DNA of 64,000 nucleotides. Origin: Lysinibacillus boronitolerans JCM 21713 = 10a = NBRC 103108. GTDB taxonomy: Bacteria; Bacillota; Bacilli; Bacillales_A; Planococcaceae. The translations under genes and the position numbers were made by a program. This document shows positions 7,776 through 15,402 of the stretch, piece after piece. Under the pieces are notes generated by a model. That model saw nothing but the letters and a program-made list of their open reading frames with translations. It did no database searches and was not told the origin of the DNA. The DNA lies in the NCBI RefSeq assembly GCF_000772935.1, contig NZ_JPVR01000076.1, positions 62,001 through 126,000 on the forward strand, given 5' to 3'. Every line of letters begins with the position of its first letter. Position 1 is the first letter of the stretch.

Positions 7776-10403
7776 TTATTTTGCCTCGTACCAAGTTGAG
7801 CCATGGTTAAAATCTACTTTAAGCGGTACAGCAAGCTCAATAGCGTTTTCCATGACTTCTGGTACAATCTTTTCTAGTAAGGCAATCTCTTCCTTTGGTG
7901 CCTCAAAGATTAGCTCATCATGCACTTGAAGTAGCAGTTTTGCCTGCATCTTTTCTTTTTTCAATCGAGCATCCATATCAATCATTGCCTTTTTAATGAT
8001 ATCCGCTGCACTACCCTGAATTGGCGTATTCATTGCTGTACGCTCAGCAAAGCTTCTTAAATTAAAGTTAGAGCTTGTAATATCCGGTAAATAACGGCGT
8101 CTATTTAATATCGTTGTTACATAACCATTAAATTTCGCATTTTGTACAATATCATCCATATACTGTTTTACGCCAGGGAAACTTGCGAAATATTTTTCAA
8201 TAAAATTGGCCGCTTCCTTACGTGTAATATCTAAGTTTTGTGAAAGACCATAATCACTAATACCGTAGACTATTCCAAAGTTAACAGCTTTCGCTGCACG
8301 ACGCATATTACTATCAACCTCATCTTCCGACACATGGAATACATCCATAGCTGTACGTGTATGAACGTCCATTCCTTCTCGGAAAGCCTCAACAAGGTTT
8401 TTATCTTCTGACATATGTGCAAGAACGCGTAATTCAATTTGCGAATAGTCAGCAGAAAATAGGATCCAATCCTCTTTTGAGGGTACAAAGGCTTGACGAA
8501 TTTTGCGGCCCTCCTCTAAACGGATCGGGATGTTTTGCAAATTCGGATCTGTTGAGCTTAGACGTCCAGTCGCAGTTAAAGCTTGCTGGAAGCGTGTATG
8601 CACTTTGCTATCTGATTCATGAATCTCCTTTAATAAGCCCTCAATATATGTGGATTGTAATTTTCCAAGTTGACGATACAACAGAATATGCTCAATGATA
8701 GCATGCTCTGACTGTAATTTTTCTAGGACATCTGCAGCAGTTGAATAGCCTGTTTTAGTCTTTTTAATTACAGGTAACCCTAACTTATCGAATAAAATTA
8801 CACCTAATTGTTTTGGTGAATTAATATTAAAGGTTTCTCCAGCTTCCGCATAAATTTCTTGCTCAATTACCACAAGCTTATCATTAAGCTCTTGCCCCAT
8901 TTTCTCTAACGTAGCACGGTTAACCGTAATCCCTTCGCTTTCCATTTCAGCTAAAATTCCTGCCAATGGTAGCTCTAGGTTTTTATAAAGATCGAATTGT
9001 TCATTTTCCTTTAATAATGCTTCCAGCTTCGGCTGTAATGACCATACTGCAAAAGCTTTACGACTAACATGCTGTGCAAGTTGATCTAAGTCAGGTATTG
9101 CACGCTTGGCACCTTTTCCATAAACCGCCTCATCTGCTTGGACATCATAGTAGCCTAATTCCCTTGCAAGTGTGGCAATATCATCGCCACTCAATGCTGG
9201 ATTATTAATATAAGAAGCAAGTAGCAAATCAAAGTCAATACCAGCTAATTGAATCCCTGCTCGCTTCAATGATGCTTGAGCTGCCTTGGAATCGGACATA
9301 TATTTTATTTTTGTGGCATCTTCTAGCCAACGACGGAGAGTATCTGACTTTGCTGCTTTATCAAATGGAATATATTGCGTCTTTGTGCCATTTGATAAGG
9401 CAATCCCTAGCTGCTGACAAGTGTGATAATGTTCATTTTCCAGTTCAACATGCACAGCCATCACATCTTGTAAGTCCTCAGGCTGAATTTCCTGAACAAG
9501 GTCATAGTCGAAAGGTGCCTGCTCTTCCTCATGCATTATAAAGTCACTTTTATCAAGCAGCGATTTGAAGCCAAGCTCACGCCACACACTGATTAATTCA
9601 TCTTCTTTTGGCCCATTATACGCAAGATCATCCAGTGAAATCGTGATTGGAGCATCCGTATAAATCGTTGCCAGCTTCTTACTCATGATGGCCTGCTCCT
9701 CATTAGCTACTAGCTTTTCCTTCATTTTAGAAGCCTTCAATGTATCCATCGCTTCATAAAGCGCTTCAACGGAGCCATGCTCTTTTAATAATTTTACAGC
9801 CGTTTTTTCCCCGACGCCTGGTACACCAGGAATATTATCGGAGGAATCTCCCATCAAGCCTTTCATATCAATAATTTGGAGCGGCGTTAACCCGTATTTT
9901 TCTGCAATAAAGGCTGGTGTATTTTTCTCTATTTCGGTAATACCTTTTTTCGTTATATAAACGGTTACTTGCTCTGTCGCCAATTGTGTTAAATCACGGT
10001 CTCCAGAAACGATGATGACATCCATATCCTGTGTTGAAGCCTCTTTAGCAAGCGTTCCAATAATATCATCGGCTTCATATAATTCCTGCTCATATTGCTT
10101 AATGCCATACGCATCAATGAGCTTTCGTAAATAAGGAAATTGCTCTGATAATTCTGGAGGTGTCTTTTGACGTCCTCCTTTATATTCTGTAAAGGTTTCA
10201 TGGCGGAAAGTTGTTTTTCCAGCATCAAAAGCAACCAATATTTTAGTTGGCTGTTCTTCCTCTAATATTCTTTGTAGCATTGTTGTAAAGCCGTATACAG
10301 CATTAGTATGAATGCCACTATCATTCGTTAGCAATGGCAACGCAAAAAACGCGCGATACGCTAAACTATTACCGTCCAATAATAGTAATTTTTCCTTGGT
10401 CAT
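7776..10403 (-). CDS. polA: DNA polymerase I
   Basis: Repair and Okazaki-fragment polymerase of 875 residues. The N-terminal 5'-3' exonuclease domain (LLLLDGNSLAYRAFFALP, then VSGDRDLTQL and DSSDNIPGVPGVGEKTA) is followed by an inactive 3'-5' exonuclease-like domain, as in other bacilli. The polymerase domain shows motif A DYSQIELRVLAH, the O-helix RRAAKAVNFGIVYG and motif C LLLQVHDELIFE. The ATG start has an AGGAGG site. In B. subtilis polA directly follows phoR; here about 5 kb of other genes intervene. Confidence 0.98.
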   Translation of the reverse strand: MTKEKLLLLDGNSLAYRAFFALPLLTNDSGIHTNAVYGFTTMLQRILEEEQPTKILVAFDAGKTTFRHETFTEYKGGRQKTPPELSEQFPYLRKLIDAYGIKQYEQELYEADDIIGTLAKEASTQDMDVIIVSGDRDLTQLATEQVTVYITKKGITEIEKNTPAFIAEKYGLTPLQIIDMKGLMGDSSDNIPGVPGVGEKTAVKLLKEHGSVEALYEAMDTLKASKMKEKLVANEEQAIMSKKLATIYTDAPITISLDDLAYNGPKEDELISVWRELGFKSLLDKSDFIMHEEEQAPFDYDLVQEIQPEDLQDVMAVHVELENEHYHTCQQLGIALSNGTKTQYIPFDKAAKSDTLRRWLEDATKIKYMSDSKAAQASLKRAGIQLAGIDFDLLLASYINNPALSGDDIATLARELGYYDVQADEAVYGKGAKRAIPDLDQLAQHVSRKAFAVWSLQPKLEALLKENEQFDLYKNLELPLAGILAEMESEGITVNRATLEKMGQELNDKLVVIEQEIYAEAGETFNINSPKQLGVILFDKLGLPVIKKTKTGYSTAADVLEKLQSEHAIIEHILLYRQLGKLQSTYIEGLLKEIHESDSKVHTRFQQALTATGRLSSTDPNLQNIPIRLEEGRKIRQAFVPSKEDWILFSADYSQIELRVLAHMSEDKNLVEAFREGMDVHTRTAMDVFHVSEDEVDSNMRRAAKAVNFGIVYGISDYGLSQNLDITRKEAANFIEKYFASFPGVKQYMDDIVQNAKFNGYVTTILNRRRYLPDITSSNFNLRSFAERTAMNTPIQGSAADIIKKAMIDMDARLKKEKMQAKLLLQVHDELIFEAPKEEIALLEKIVPEVMENAIELAVPLKVDFNHGSTWYEAK

Positions 10404-10547
10404 GATTTTATCCTCCTGCGTTGTCTTCTCCTTCTACTTTAACATAACAATACATTTCAAGTAAAAAAAGCAGGCGTCCATTCACAAGGTTATCCGTTAC
10501 TTTTAATGGTTTATCCGCCACTTTAGCATTCCTATCCATACAAAAAA

Positions 10548-10572
10548 GCCAACCGCGCGCACTGCGGTTGAC
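10548..10572 (-). terminator. Terminator of the small secreted protein gene
   Basis: GC-rich stem with arms CAACCGC and GCGGTTG (extendable by outer bases) followed by TTTTTT on the minus strand, 24 bases after the stop of the gene at 10596. It overlaps a 61-codon open frame that is therefore unlikely to be a gene. Confidence 0.85.
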
Positions 10573-10595
10573 TTGTTTAAAATATTCCAACATCC

Positions 10596-10949
10596 TTAAC
10601 GTATATTCCCTATAATAGATGAACGACTATCCTGCATTTTTTTCGCAAAATTAGTCATTACATCAAAAGCCTCATTCCGTTTATTATTCATGCCTTGAAA
10701 ACGGAGCATATCCATTTGCTGTGTATTCAAATCAACTAGCTGTTGATTTCGTTGTTGAACAACCTCTAGCTGATCCTTCAGTTGATTTTCTAACAGTTGT
10801 GCTCGCTGTGATTGAACTGCCTGTAATGCCGATTCTAAATCCATGCCTTGAATATCAATTGGTTGAATTTGGCTATTAGCAGAGGATTGCCCTGCCCCGC
10901 TAAATAATAATCCAACTGCTAAAGCACTTCCAAACACTACCTTCTTCAT
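10596..10949 (-). CDS. Small secreted glutamine-rich coiled-coil protein, unknown function
   Basis: A 117-residue protein that I do not recognise. Residues 1-24 form a signal peptide (MKKVVFGSALAVGLLFSGAG, then SSANS as likely cleavage region). The rest is rich in Gln, Leu, Asn and Met, with a predicted amphipathic helix over about residues 36-85 (repeating QLLENQLKDQLEVVQQRNQQ). There are no cysteines or metal motifs. The AGGAGG site 6 bases before ATG, its own terminator and isolated position mark it as a real single-gene unit. It may be an exported or cell-envelope protein; the function is open. Confidence 0.75.
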   Translation of the reverse strand: MKKVVFGSALAVGLLFSGAGQSSANSQIQPIDIQGMDLESALQAVQSQRAQLLENQLKDQLEVVQQRNQQLVDLNTQQMDMLRFQGMNNKRNEAFDVMTNFAKKMQDSRSSIIGNIR

Positions 10950-11187
10950 CCTGATTACCTCCTATTAAAATGAATCTTTGCTTATCATACCTATTAAAGG
11001 TTAAAACAAGGTTAAAAAATATAATTTTTAATATAGTATGTAGCATATCTGCTTATCAAGTTTAGTCATTGACTATTCTCAATATCTTGACTGTACTACA
11101 GATTAAATAAGAGCAATACTGACAAATGTTAATAATTTACGTGTTAACAAGGCATAAGACGTATTCCATCGCTTACTAAAAAGCAAA

Positions 11188-11226
11188 AACTTTCATTCGA
11201 GGACAAGGTCCCTGTGAATGAAAGTT
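11188..11226 (-). terminator. Terminator of the small membrane protein gene
   Basis: Arms AACTTTCATTC and GAATGAAAGTT (11 bp) enclose an inner short hairpin and are followed on the minus strand by TTTTT. It lies 12 bases after the stop codon at 11238. Confidence 0.85.
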
Positions 11227-11237
11227 CCTAATGGATG

Positions 11238-11654
11238 TTATTGATTTGAAGTACGATAAAAAACTTCTTCAAATATGACCGTTAATATAAATGCATTCAT
11301 AAAAGCAAATACAAGGAATAACGGCATGCCACCTAATTGTGGATGTGTTAGCTCTTGATTAAATACCATTACTGTACTAATTTGTGCCAAAAAGAAAATT
11401 AAGCCAATCCCAACTTGCCAAATAGGACGCTTGACCTTTCTTTTTTCATACCAAAATAATTTCTTAAAAAGGTTTCTTACATCCTCTGCAATAATGATAC
11501 TGAGTAAAAAGATACAAACAAAAAATACTGGTATATGATAGACACTCTTCGTCACCCACGAAAAATCGGATAGACGGAAGAAAAGTGTTAATAACGATGC
11601 TATACTACAAGCGATCCCTAAATTTTGGAGCCATTTGCTAATTTGTAATTTCAA
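11238..11654 (-). CDS. Small four-helix membrane protein, unknown function
   Basis: About 138 residues with four hydrophobic segments (roughly residues 13-28, 40-57, 80-97 and 108-128) and a basic cytoplasmic loop containing KKLFWYEKRKVKRP. No family recognised. No ATG start exists. Two TTG codons (11669 and 11654) are possible; the second, giving MKLQISKWLQ, is preferred because GGGGGTAAGG precedes it. A terminator follows and the gene is alone in its transcript. It sits in the polA-phoR interval that differs from B. subtilis. Confidence 0.6.
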   Translation of the reverse strand: MKLQISKWLQNLGIACSIASLLTLFFRLSDFSWVTKSVYHIPVFFVCIFLLSIIIAEDVRNLFKKLFWYEKRKVKRPIWQVGIGLIFFLAQISTVMVFNQELTHPQLGGMPLFLVFAFMNAFILTVIFEEVFYRTSNQ

Positions 11655-11799
11655 AGCCCTTACCCCCAACTATTCTTTTTTAAACATTATTATTCTATCA
11701 AATTATAGTTGATTGGGGAATACAAACTTATAAATTTCTATTATTTTCATACTACAATAATTCGATTTCATGGATAATTATAATCCTATTGCAACAAAA

Positions 11800-11829
11800 A
11801 AGTCGTCTCTTTCAAGACTGAGACGACTT
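11800..11829 (-). terminator. Terminator of hflK-hflC
   Basis: Perfect arms AAGTCGTCTC and GAGACGACTT with a 10-base loop, followed by TTTTTTG on the minus strand, 10 bases past the hflC stop. Confidence 0.9.
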
Positions 11830-11839
11830 TAAACTGTGT

Positions 11840-12850
11840 TTATTTTATATAACCAGACAAGATGTTGGCATATGGTGAAGTAGCTGGCAAGATAATAACT
11901 GTATCTTCCCCAACCGTTTTCTTATAGGATTCTAATGTGCGGTATAAAGAATAAAATTCAGGATCTTGAGAGAAAGATTTATTGTAAATCTTTGCAGCCT
12001 CTGCTTCTCCTTCAGCTTGAATTAAAGCAGCTTCTTTACTTGCTTTAGCAAGCATTTCTTGTACGTGTTGATCCGTTTGTGCCTCAATACGACGTTTCTG
12101 TGCATCTCCCTCTGAAAGATACTTTTGGGCAATTGATTCACGATCTGAAATCATATTCATAAAAACGGATTGCTCATTTTCAGTTGGTAAATCAATGCGA
12201 CGAATACGTACATCTACTACTTCAATACCATAGTTATCGTTGGAAAGAAGTTCATTCACACGTTCTGTTACTTGATCGTTTATACTGCCTCGAGAAGAAT
12301 CCTCATCATTTATAATCTCAGTATAGTTAATTCGGCCAAGTTCAGAGCGAATAACAGAATAAATGAACTCTTCCATACGTGATTCAACTTTTTCTATCGT
12401 ACCAGCATTCGAAATCAATAGCTTAGGATCCGTAATACGCCATACAGCATAATTATCAATAATAATTCGTTTTTTATCCTTTGTATTAATTTCTTCTTCC
12501 GAAATCTCATATGTCATTTGGTTTTTTGGTAACTTTGTGACACTTTGAATAAAAGGAATTTTCATATTTAAACCTGGTTCACGCTCAAACTTAACAACCT
12601 CTCCAAACTGCCGAACAACAGCATACTCTGATTCTTTAACTATATAAATATTCGTTAATAAAGTAATCGCTAGAGCGAATAGGACCGTTAATGTTACAGC
12701 TAGAGAGATATATTTTTTAGGATTCTTCGGTCCTTTCTTCGACATTTTAACTACATTGTCTCCCGAATCACCTTCTGAAGGAGCAGCTTTTTTACTTTTG
12801 CCAGATAAGAAATTGAGGAATTTTTCTAGATCCTTATTTTTTTGGTCCAT
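11840..12850 (-). CDS. hflC: HflC-like SPFH/Band 7 membrane protein
   Basis: Partner of HflK in a membrane complex that, in E. coli, surrounds and modulates the FtsH protease. The 336-residue protein has a charged N-terminal cytoplasmic extension (about 45 residues), one transmembrane segment (about 48-68, ISLAVTLTVLFALAITLL), then the SPFH domain (VVRQFGEVVKFEREPGLNMK) and a coiled region rich in EAEAAK. Its ATG overlaps the TAA of hflK by one base, indicating translational coupling. The extra N-terminal segment is longer than in E. coli HflC. HflKC is not part of the B. subtilis equivalent region. Confidence 0.85.
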   Translation of the reverse strand: MDQKNKDLEKFLNFLSGKSKKAAPSEGDSGDNVVKMSKKGPKNPKKYISLAVTLTVLFALAITLLTNIYIVKESEYAVVRQFGEVVKFEREPGLNMKIPFIQSVTKLPKNQMTYEISEEEINTKDKKRIIIDNYAVWRITDPKLLISNAGTIEKVESRMEEFIYSVIRSELGRINYTEIINDEDSSRGSINDQVTERVNELLSNDNYGIEVVDVRIRRIDLPTENEQSVFMNMISDRESIAQKYLSEGDAQKRRIEAQTDQHVQEMLAKASKEAALIQAEGEAEAAKIYNKSFSQDPEFYSLYRTLESYKKTVGEDTVIILPATSPYANILSGYIK

Positions 12851-13821
12851 TAGTTACCGCTCCCCTCTTTTTTCTCTGTTTGTGTCTGTGGCGACTGTTG
12901 AGGCTGTAGTTGCTGAAGTGGTAAATACTTCATCGTACTACCATCATCATTCATAATGTAAATTTGTGCTTTCGGTAGGACATTTTCAAGCGTCTCAATA
13001 ATTAACCGCTCTCGTGTAATTTGCTGATTGCCCTTGTATTGCTCATACATTTTATTAAAGACCGCTACATCCCCTTGTGCTTGCTCGATACGGGCTGTTT
13101 TAGTTCCTTTTGCTTTCGACATAATAGCATCACGTTCGCCTTCAGCTTCACTAATGCGTTGGTTTTCATATTTTTCAGCTTCATTTATTTTTGTATTTTT
13201 CATTTCACGTGCATCTGTTACAGCAGTGAATGCTGCACGCACATCTTTATTGGGCAATTCTACATCCTGCAATTTCACACCTAAAACGCTTATTCCAATA
13301 TCGTATTTTTCAATAAGTGAAACTAATAATTGACGAGTATTTGCTTCGATGTCAGCTTTACCTTCCGTTAACGCTGCATCGATAGAAGAACTGCCGATAA
13401 TAGAACGTATGGCACTCGATGTCGCGCTATGTAATATTCTTTCTGGATCTTGCGAATTAAATAAAAACTTATTAGGCTCTGTAATTTTCCATTGAACAAC
13501 AAGGTCTGTTAATACAATATTTTCATCCCCTGTAATCATTTTTGTTTCGGCGTCGTATGCCTCTAACTCACCTGCTTTATTTTGCTTATAGCCAAATTGC
13601 AAACTAAACGTTTCTCTTGACAAAATTTCAACGGATTGGACGGGCCAAGGTAATTTAAAATGAAGACCTGGATTTGTTACTGTATCATCGGCACGACCAA
13701 ATGTAATAACAACAGCTTGCTCTGATTCATCTACCGTGTACCATGAAGTAAAAACTGTAATAAGTGCAATAATTCCAAATATTCCAAGTCCAACAATCAT
13801 TAGTGTCCTTTTCACACTCAT
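12850..13821 (-). CDS. hflK: HflK-like SPFH/Band 7 membrane protein
   Basis: A 323-residue type II membrane protein with one N-terminal transmembrane helix (about 6-27), SPFH domain starting VDESEQAVVITFGRADD, and the NPGLHFKLPWPVQ signature of HflK. The C-terminal half contains the alanine/glutamate-rich coiled coil (SEAEGERDAIMSKAKG) and a Q-rich tail (PLQQLQPQQSPQTQ). First gene of a two-gene operon with hflC. Expected to form a ring-shaped membrane scaffold with HflC, possibly controlling FtsH; this role is inferred from proteobacterial homologues. Confidence 0.87.
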   Translation of the reverse strand: MSVKRTLMIVGLGIFGIIALITVFTSWYTVDESEQAVVITFGRADDTVTNPGLHFKLPWPVQSVEILSRETFSLQFGYKQNKAGELEAYDAETKMITGDENIVLTDLVVQWKITEPNKFLFNSQDPERILHSATSSAIRSIIGSSSIDAALTEGKADIEANTRQLLVSLIEKYDIGISVLGVKLQDVELPNKDVRAAFTAVTDAREMKNTKINEAEKYENQRISEAEGERDAIMSKAKGTKTARIEQAQGDVAVFNKMYEQYKGNQQITRERLIIETLENVLPKAQIYIMNDDGSTMKYLPLQQLQPQQSPQTQTEKKEGSGN

Positions 13822-13959
13822 GTCTGTTCCTCCTTTTGCTTAGTACTATTGTTTACGGTGAACCTTTATAAAAAGTTTCAAAATATTTTCATATAATGAT
13901 TGAAAGGGAGAGAATCTTCTGTATCTTACGCTTTGTAGAAGCTTTTTTAAAGTAAAAAA

Positions 13960-13990
13960 ATCCTGTTACCTTTTATGGCAACAGGATATT
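13960..13990 (-). terminator. Terminator of lrgA-lrgB overlapping the lrgB stop
   Basis: Arms ATCCTGTTACC and GGCAACAGGAT (one mismatch) followed by TTTTTTT on the minus strand. The lrgB stop codon lies in the loop, so the hairpin's upstream arm is coding. Confidence 0.82.
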
Positions 13991-14686
13991 AATAACCAGA
14001 TGTTCAAATACTGGGAAAATGGTAGTGGATAATACAATGCTAATTAATGCAGCAACAATCATCGCTAGACTAGCAAATGTACCTTCTAGCTCTCCAAATT
14101 CAAATGCTTTAGATGTACCCGTTCCATGGGCACCCATACCAAGCATTAAGCCTCTAGATGAAGGTCTGTGGAAACGACATATTTTAATAACGATTGGTGC
14201 TAACAAGCTCCCTAAAATACCAGTCGTCATAACGAAAACAGCTGTAAGTGTAGGAGAACCACCAATCATATTGGAAATATCCATCGCAATAGGTGTTGTT
14301 ACGGAACGTGGCACTAAACTATGTACCAACTCATCATTTAAGCCCACCAATAGAGCCATCATAAAGGATGACACAATAGCAACCGCAGAACCAACAGCAA
14401 TGCTGATGAAAATTTCAAATGCGTGTTTTTTTAATAGGTTGACATTTTTATATATAGGAACGGCAAACGCAACGGTTGCAGGTCCTAGTAAATTTGTTAA
14501 GACATTCGCTCCAGCATTGTAGGATTTATAAGATACACCTGTCAGCAGTAAAATACCTATAATGACTAAAGGTGTAATGAGCATAGGTGTCAGCCATTCT
14601 TTTTTATATTTTTTATAAAACATTTTACAAATATAAAAAATAGCAACGGTCCCAAGTAAGCTGACAATGGCAATTAATAAAGTCAT
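13973..14686 (-). CDS. lrgB: LrgB/CidB family membrane protein
   Basis: A 237-residue membrane protein with about seven hydrophobic segments and the family signature GPATVAFAVPIYKN together with LGMGAHGTGTSKAFEFGE. LrgAB/CidAB proteins were described as holin/antiholin-like; the B. subtilis homologue PftAB transports pyruvate (literature knowledge). The ATG overlaps the lrgA stop by four bases (ATGA), indicating co-translation. The usual LytS-LytR regulators are not next to it. Confidence 0.92.
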   Translation of the reverse strand: MTLLIAIVSLLGTVAIFYICKMFYKKYKKEWLTPMLITPLVIIGILLLTGVSYKSYNAGANVLTNLLGPATVAFAVPIYKNVNLLKKHAFEIFISIAVGSAVAIVSSFMMALLVGLNDELVHSLVPRSVTTPIAMDISNMIGGSPTLTAVFVMTTGILGSLLAPIVIKICRFHRPSSRGLMLGMGAHGTGTSKAFEFGELEGTFASLAMIVAALISIVLSTTIFPVFEHLVINILLP

Positions 14687-15051
14687 ACAGCATCACCCTT
14701 CTTCCGCTGCTCTAGCCATTGTGCTGTATAGCCCGTTACAAACATTACCACAATTGCACTCACAACAATGACCAGCACAACCTTCATTCCTTGCACACCA
14801 AATAAGGCATGATAATCAATAACACCGATGGCAGATGGAATAAAGAATAACAAGAGTTCACTTAATAGTACGGCTGCTCCTAATTCAATCCATTCAAGCT
14901 TAATTATATGAAACTGTAACAGTAAAAATAATAGGACGAGTCCTATTATGCTCCCTGGAATCGGCAAGTGAAGTAGGCGTGCAATAGTATTTCCGATTAA
15001 TAATAGGATGTAAAGATAGCCGATTTGCACGATACTTTTGACGATTTTCAT
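14683..15051 (-). CDS. lrgA: LrgA/CidA family membrane protein
   Basis: About 122 residues with four transmembrane segments and the family motif LHLPIPGSIIGLVLLFLLL near residue 28. It acts with LrgB, either as a holin-like protein or as part of a pyruvate facilitator. Two ATG codons lie two codons apart (15057 and 15051). The second is preferred because GAGAAGG immediately abuts the first and is correctly spaced for the second. Preceded by a long leader with an inverted repeat. Confidence 0.92.
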   Translation of the reverse strand: MKIVKSIVQIGYLYILLLIGNTIARLLHLPIPGSIIGLVLLFLLLQFHIIKLEWIELGAAVLLSELLLFFIPSAIGVIDYHALFGVQGMKVVLVIVVSAIVVMFVTGYTAQWLEQRKKGDAV

Positions 15052-15081
15052 GGTCATCCTTCTCTCATTTATTTCTCTGCC

Positions 15082-15138
15082 TTAACAGTCAGGAAAACAC
15101 ATTTCGAATGATAAGAAGGTTGATTCACTGACTGTAAA
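15082..15138 (-). repeat. Inverted repeat in the lrgAB leader
   Basis: On the plus strand TTAACAGTCAG (15082-15092) and CTGACTGTAAA (15128-15138) form 11-base arms with one mismatch, separated by 35 bases, about 30-90 bases ahead of lrgA. It may be an RNA stem or a pair of operator half sites. No known LytR or CcpA consensus was recognised in it. Confidence 0.5.
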
Positions 15139-15225
15139 AGCGTTCGTCTAACAGACAATCGCAGGTAAGATCGTTGTTAAACTTTATGCTACTATACTTT
15201 ACACCTATTTACGTTCCCTGTAAAA

Positions 15226-15268
15226 CAGAAAAAGAACCTAGTGTTTAAAAAACACTAAATTCTTTCTG
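15226..15268 (-). terminator. Terminator of phoP-phoR
   Basis: Perfect 8-bp inner stem TAGTGTTT/AAACACTA with a 3-base loop, extended outward by CAGAAAGAA against TTCTTTTTCTG and followed by TTTT on the minus strand. It lies about 135 bases after the phoR stop and ahead of lrgA. A second weak AT-rich hairpin is at 15288-15311. The rest of the 15052-15402 gap holds the lrgAB leader. Confidence 0.65.
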
Positions 15269-15402
15269 TGGGGAATATAAAGCAGTTAAAAATCTTCTAT
15301 TAGATTTTTATGGTCATCGTCTTAACAATCATATTGGGGGTTTCTAGAAATAAGTATAGTGCCCAAATATGAATATAACATGTTGTTCATGTAAAGGATT
15401 TG

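Noticed and set aside
8357-8698. 113-codon open frame within polA on the plus strand
   Set aside because: Opposite-strand shadow of the polymerase domain.
10408-10593. 61-codon open frame between polA and the small secreted gene
   Set aside because: It spans the terminator of the 10596 gene, has no ribosome-binding site and no recognisable protein features.
14019-14522. 167-codon plus-strand open frame
   Set aside because: Antisense to lrgB in a strongly hydrophobic gene; no ribosome-binding site.
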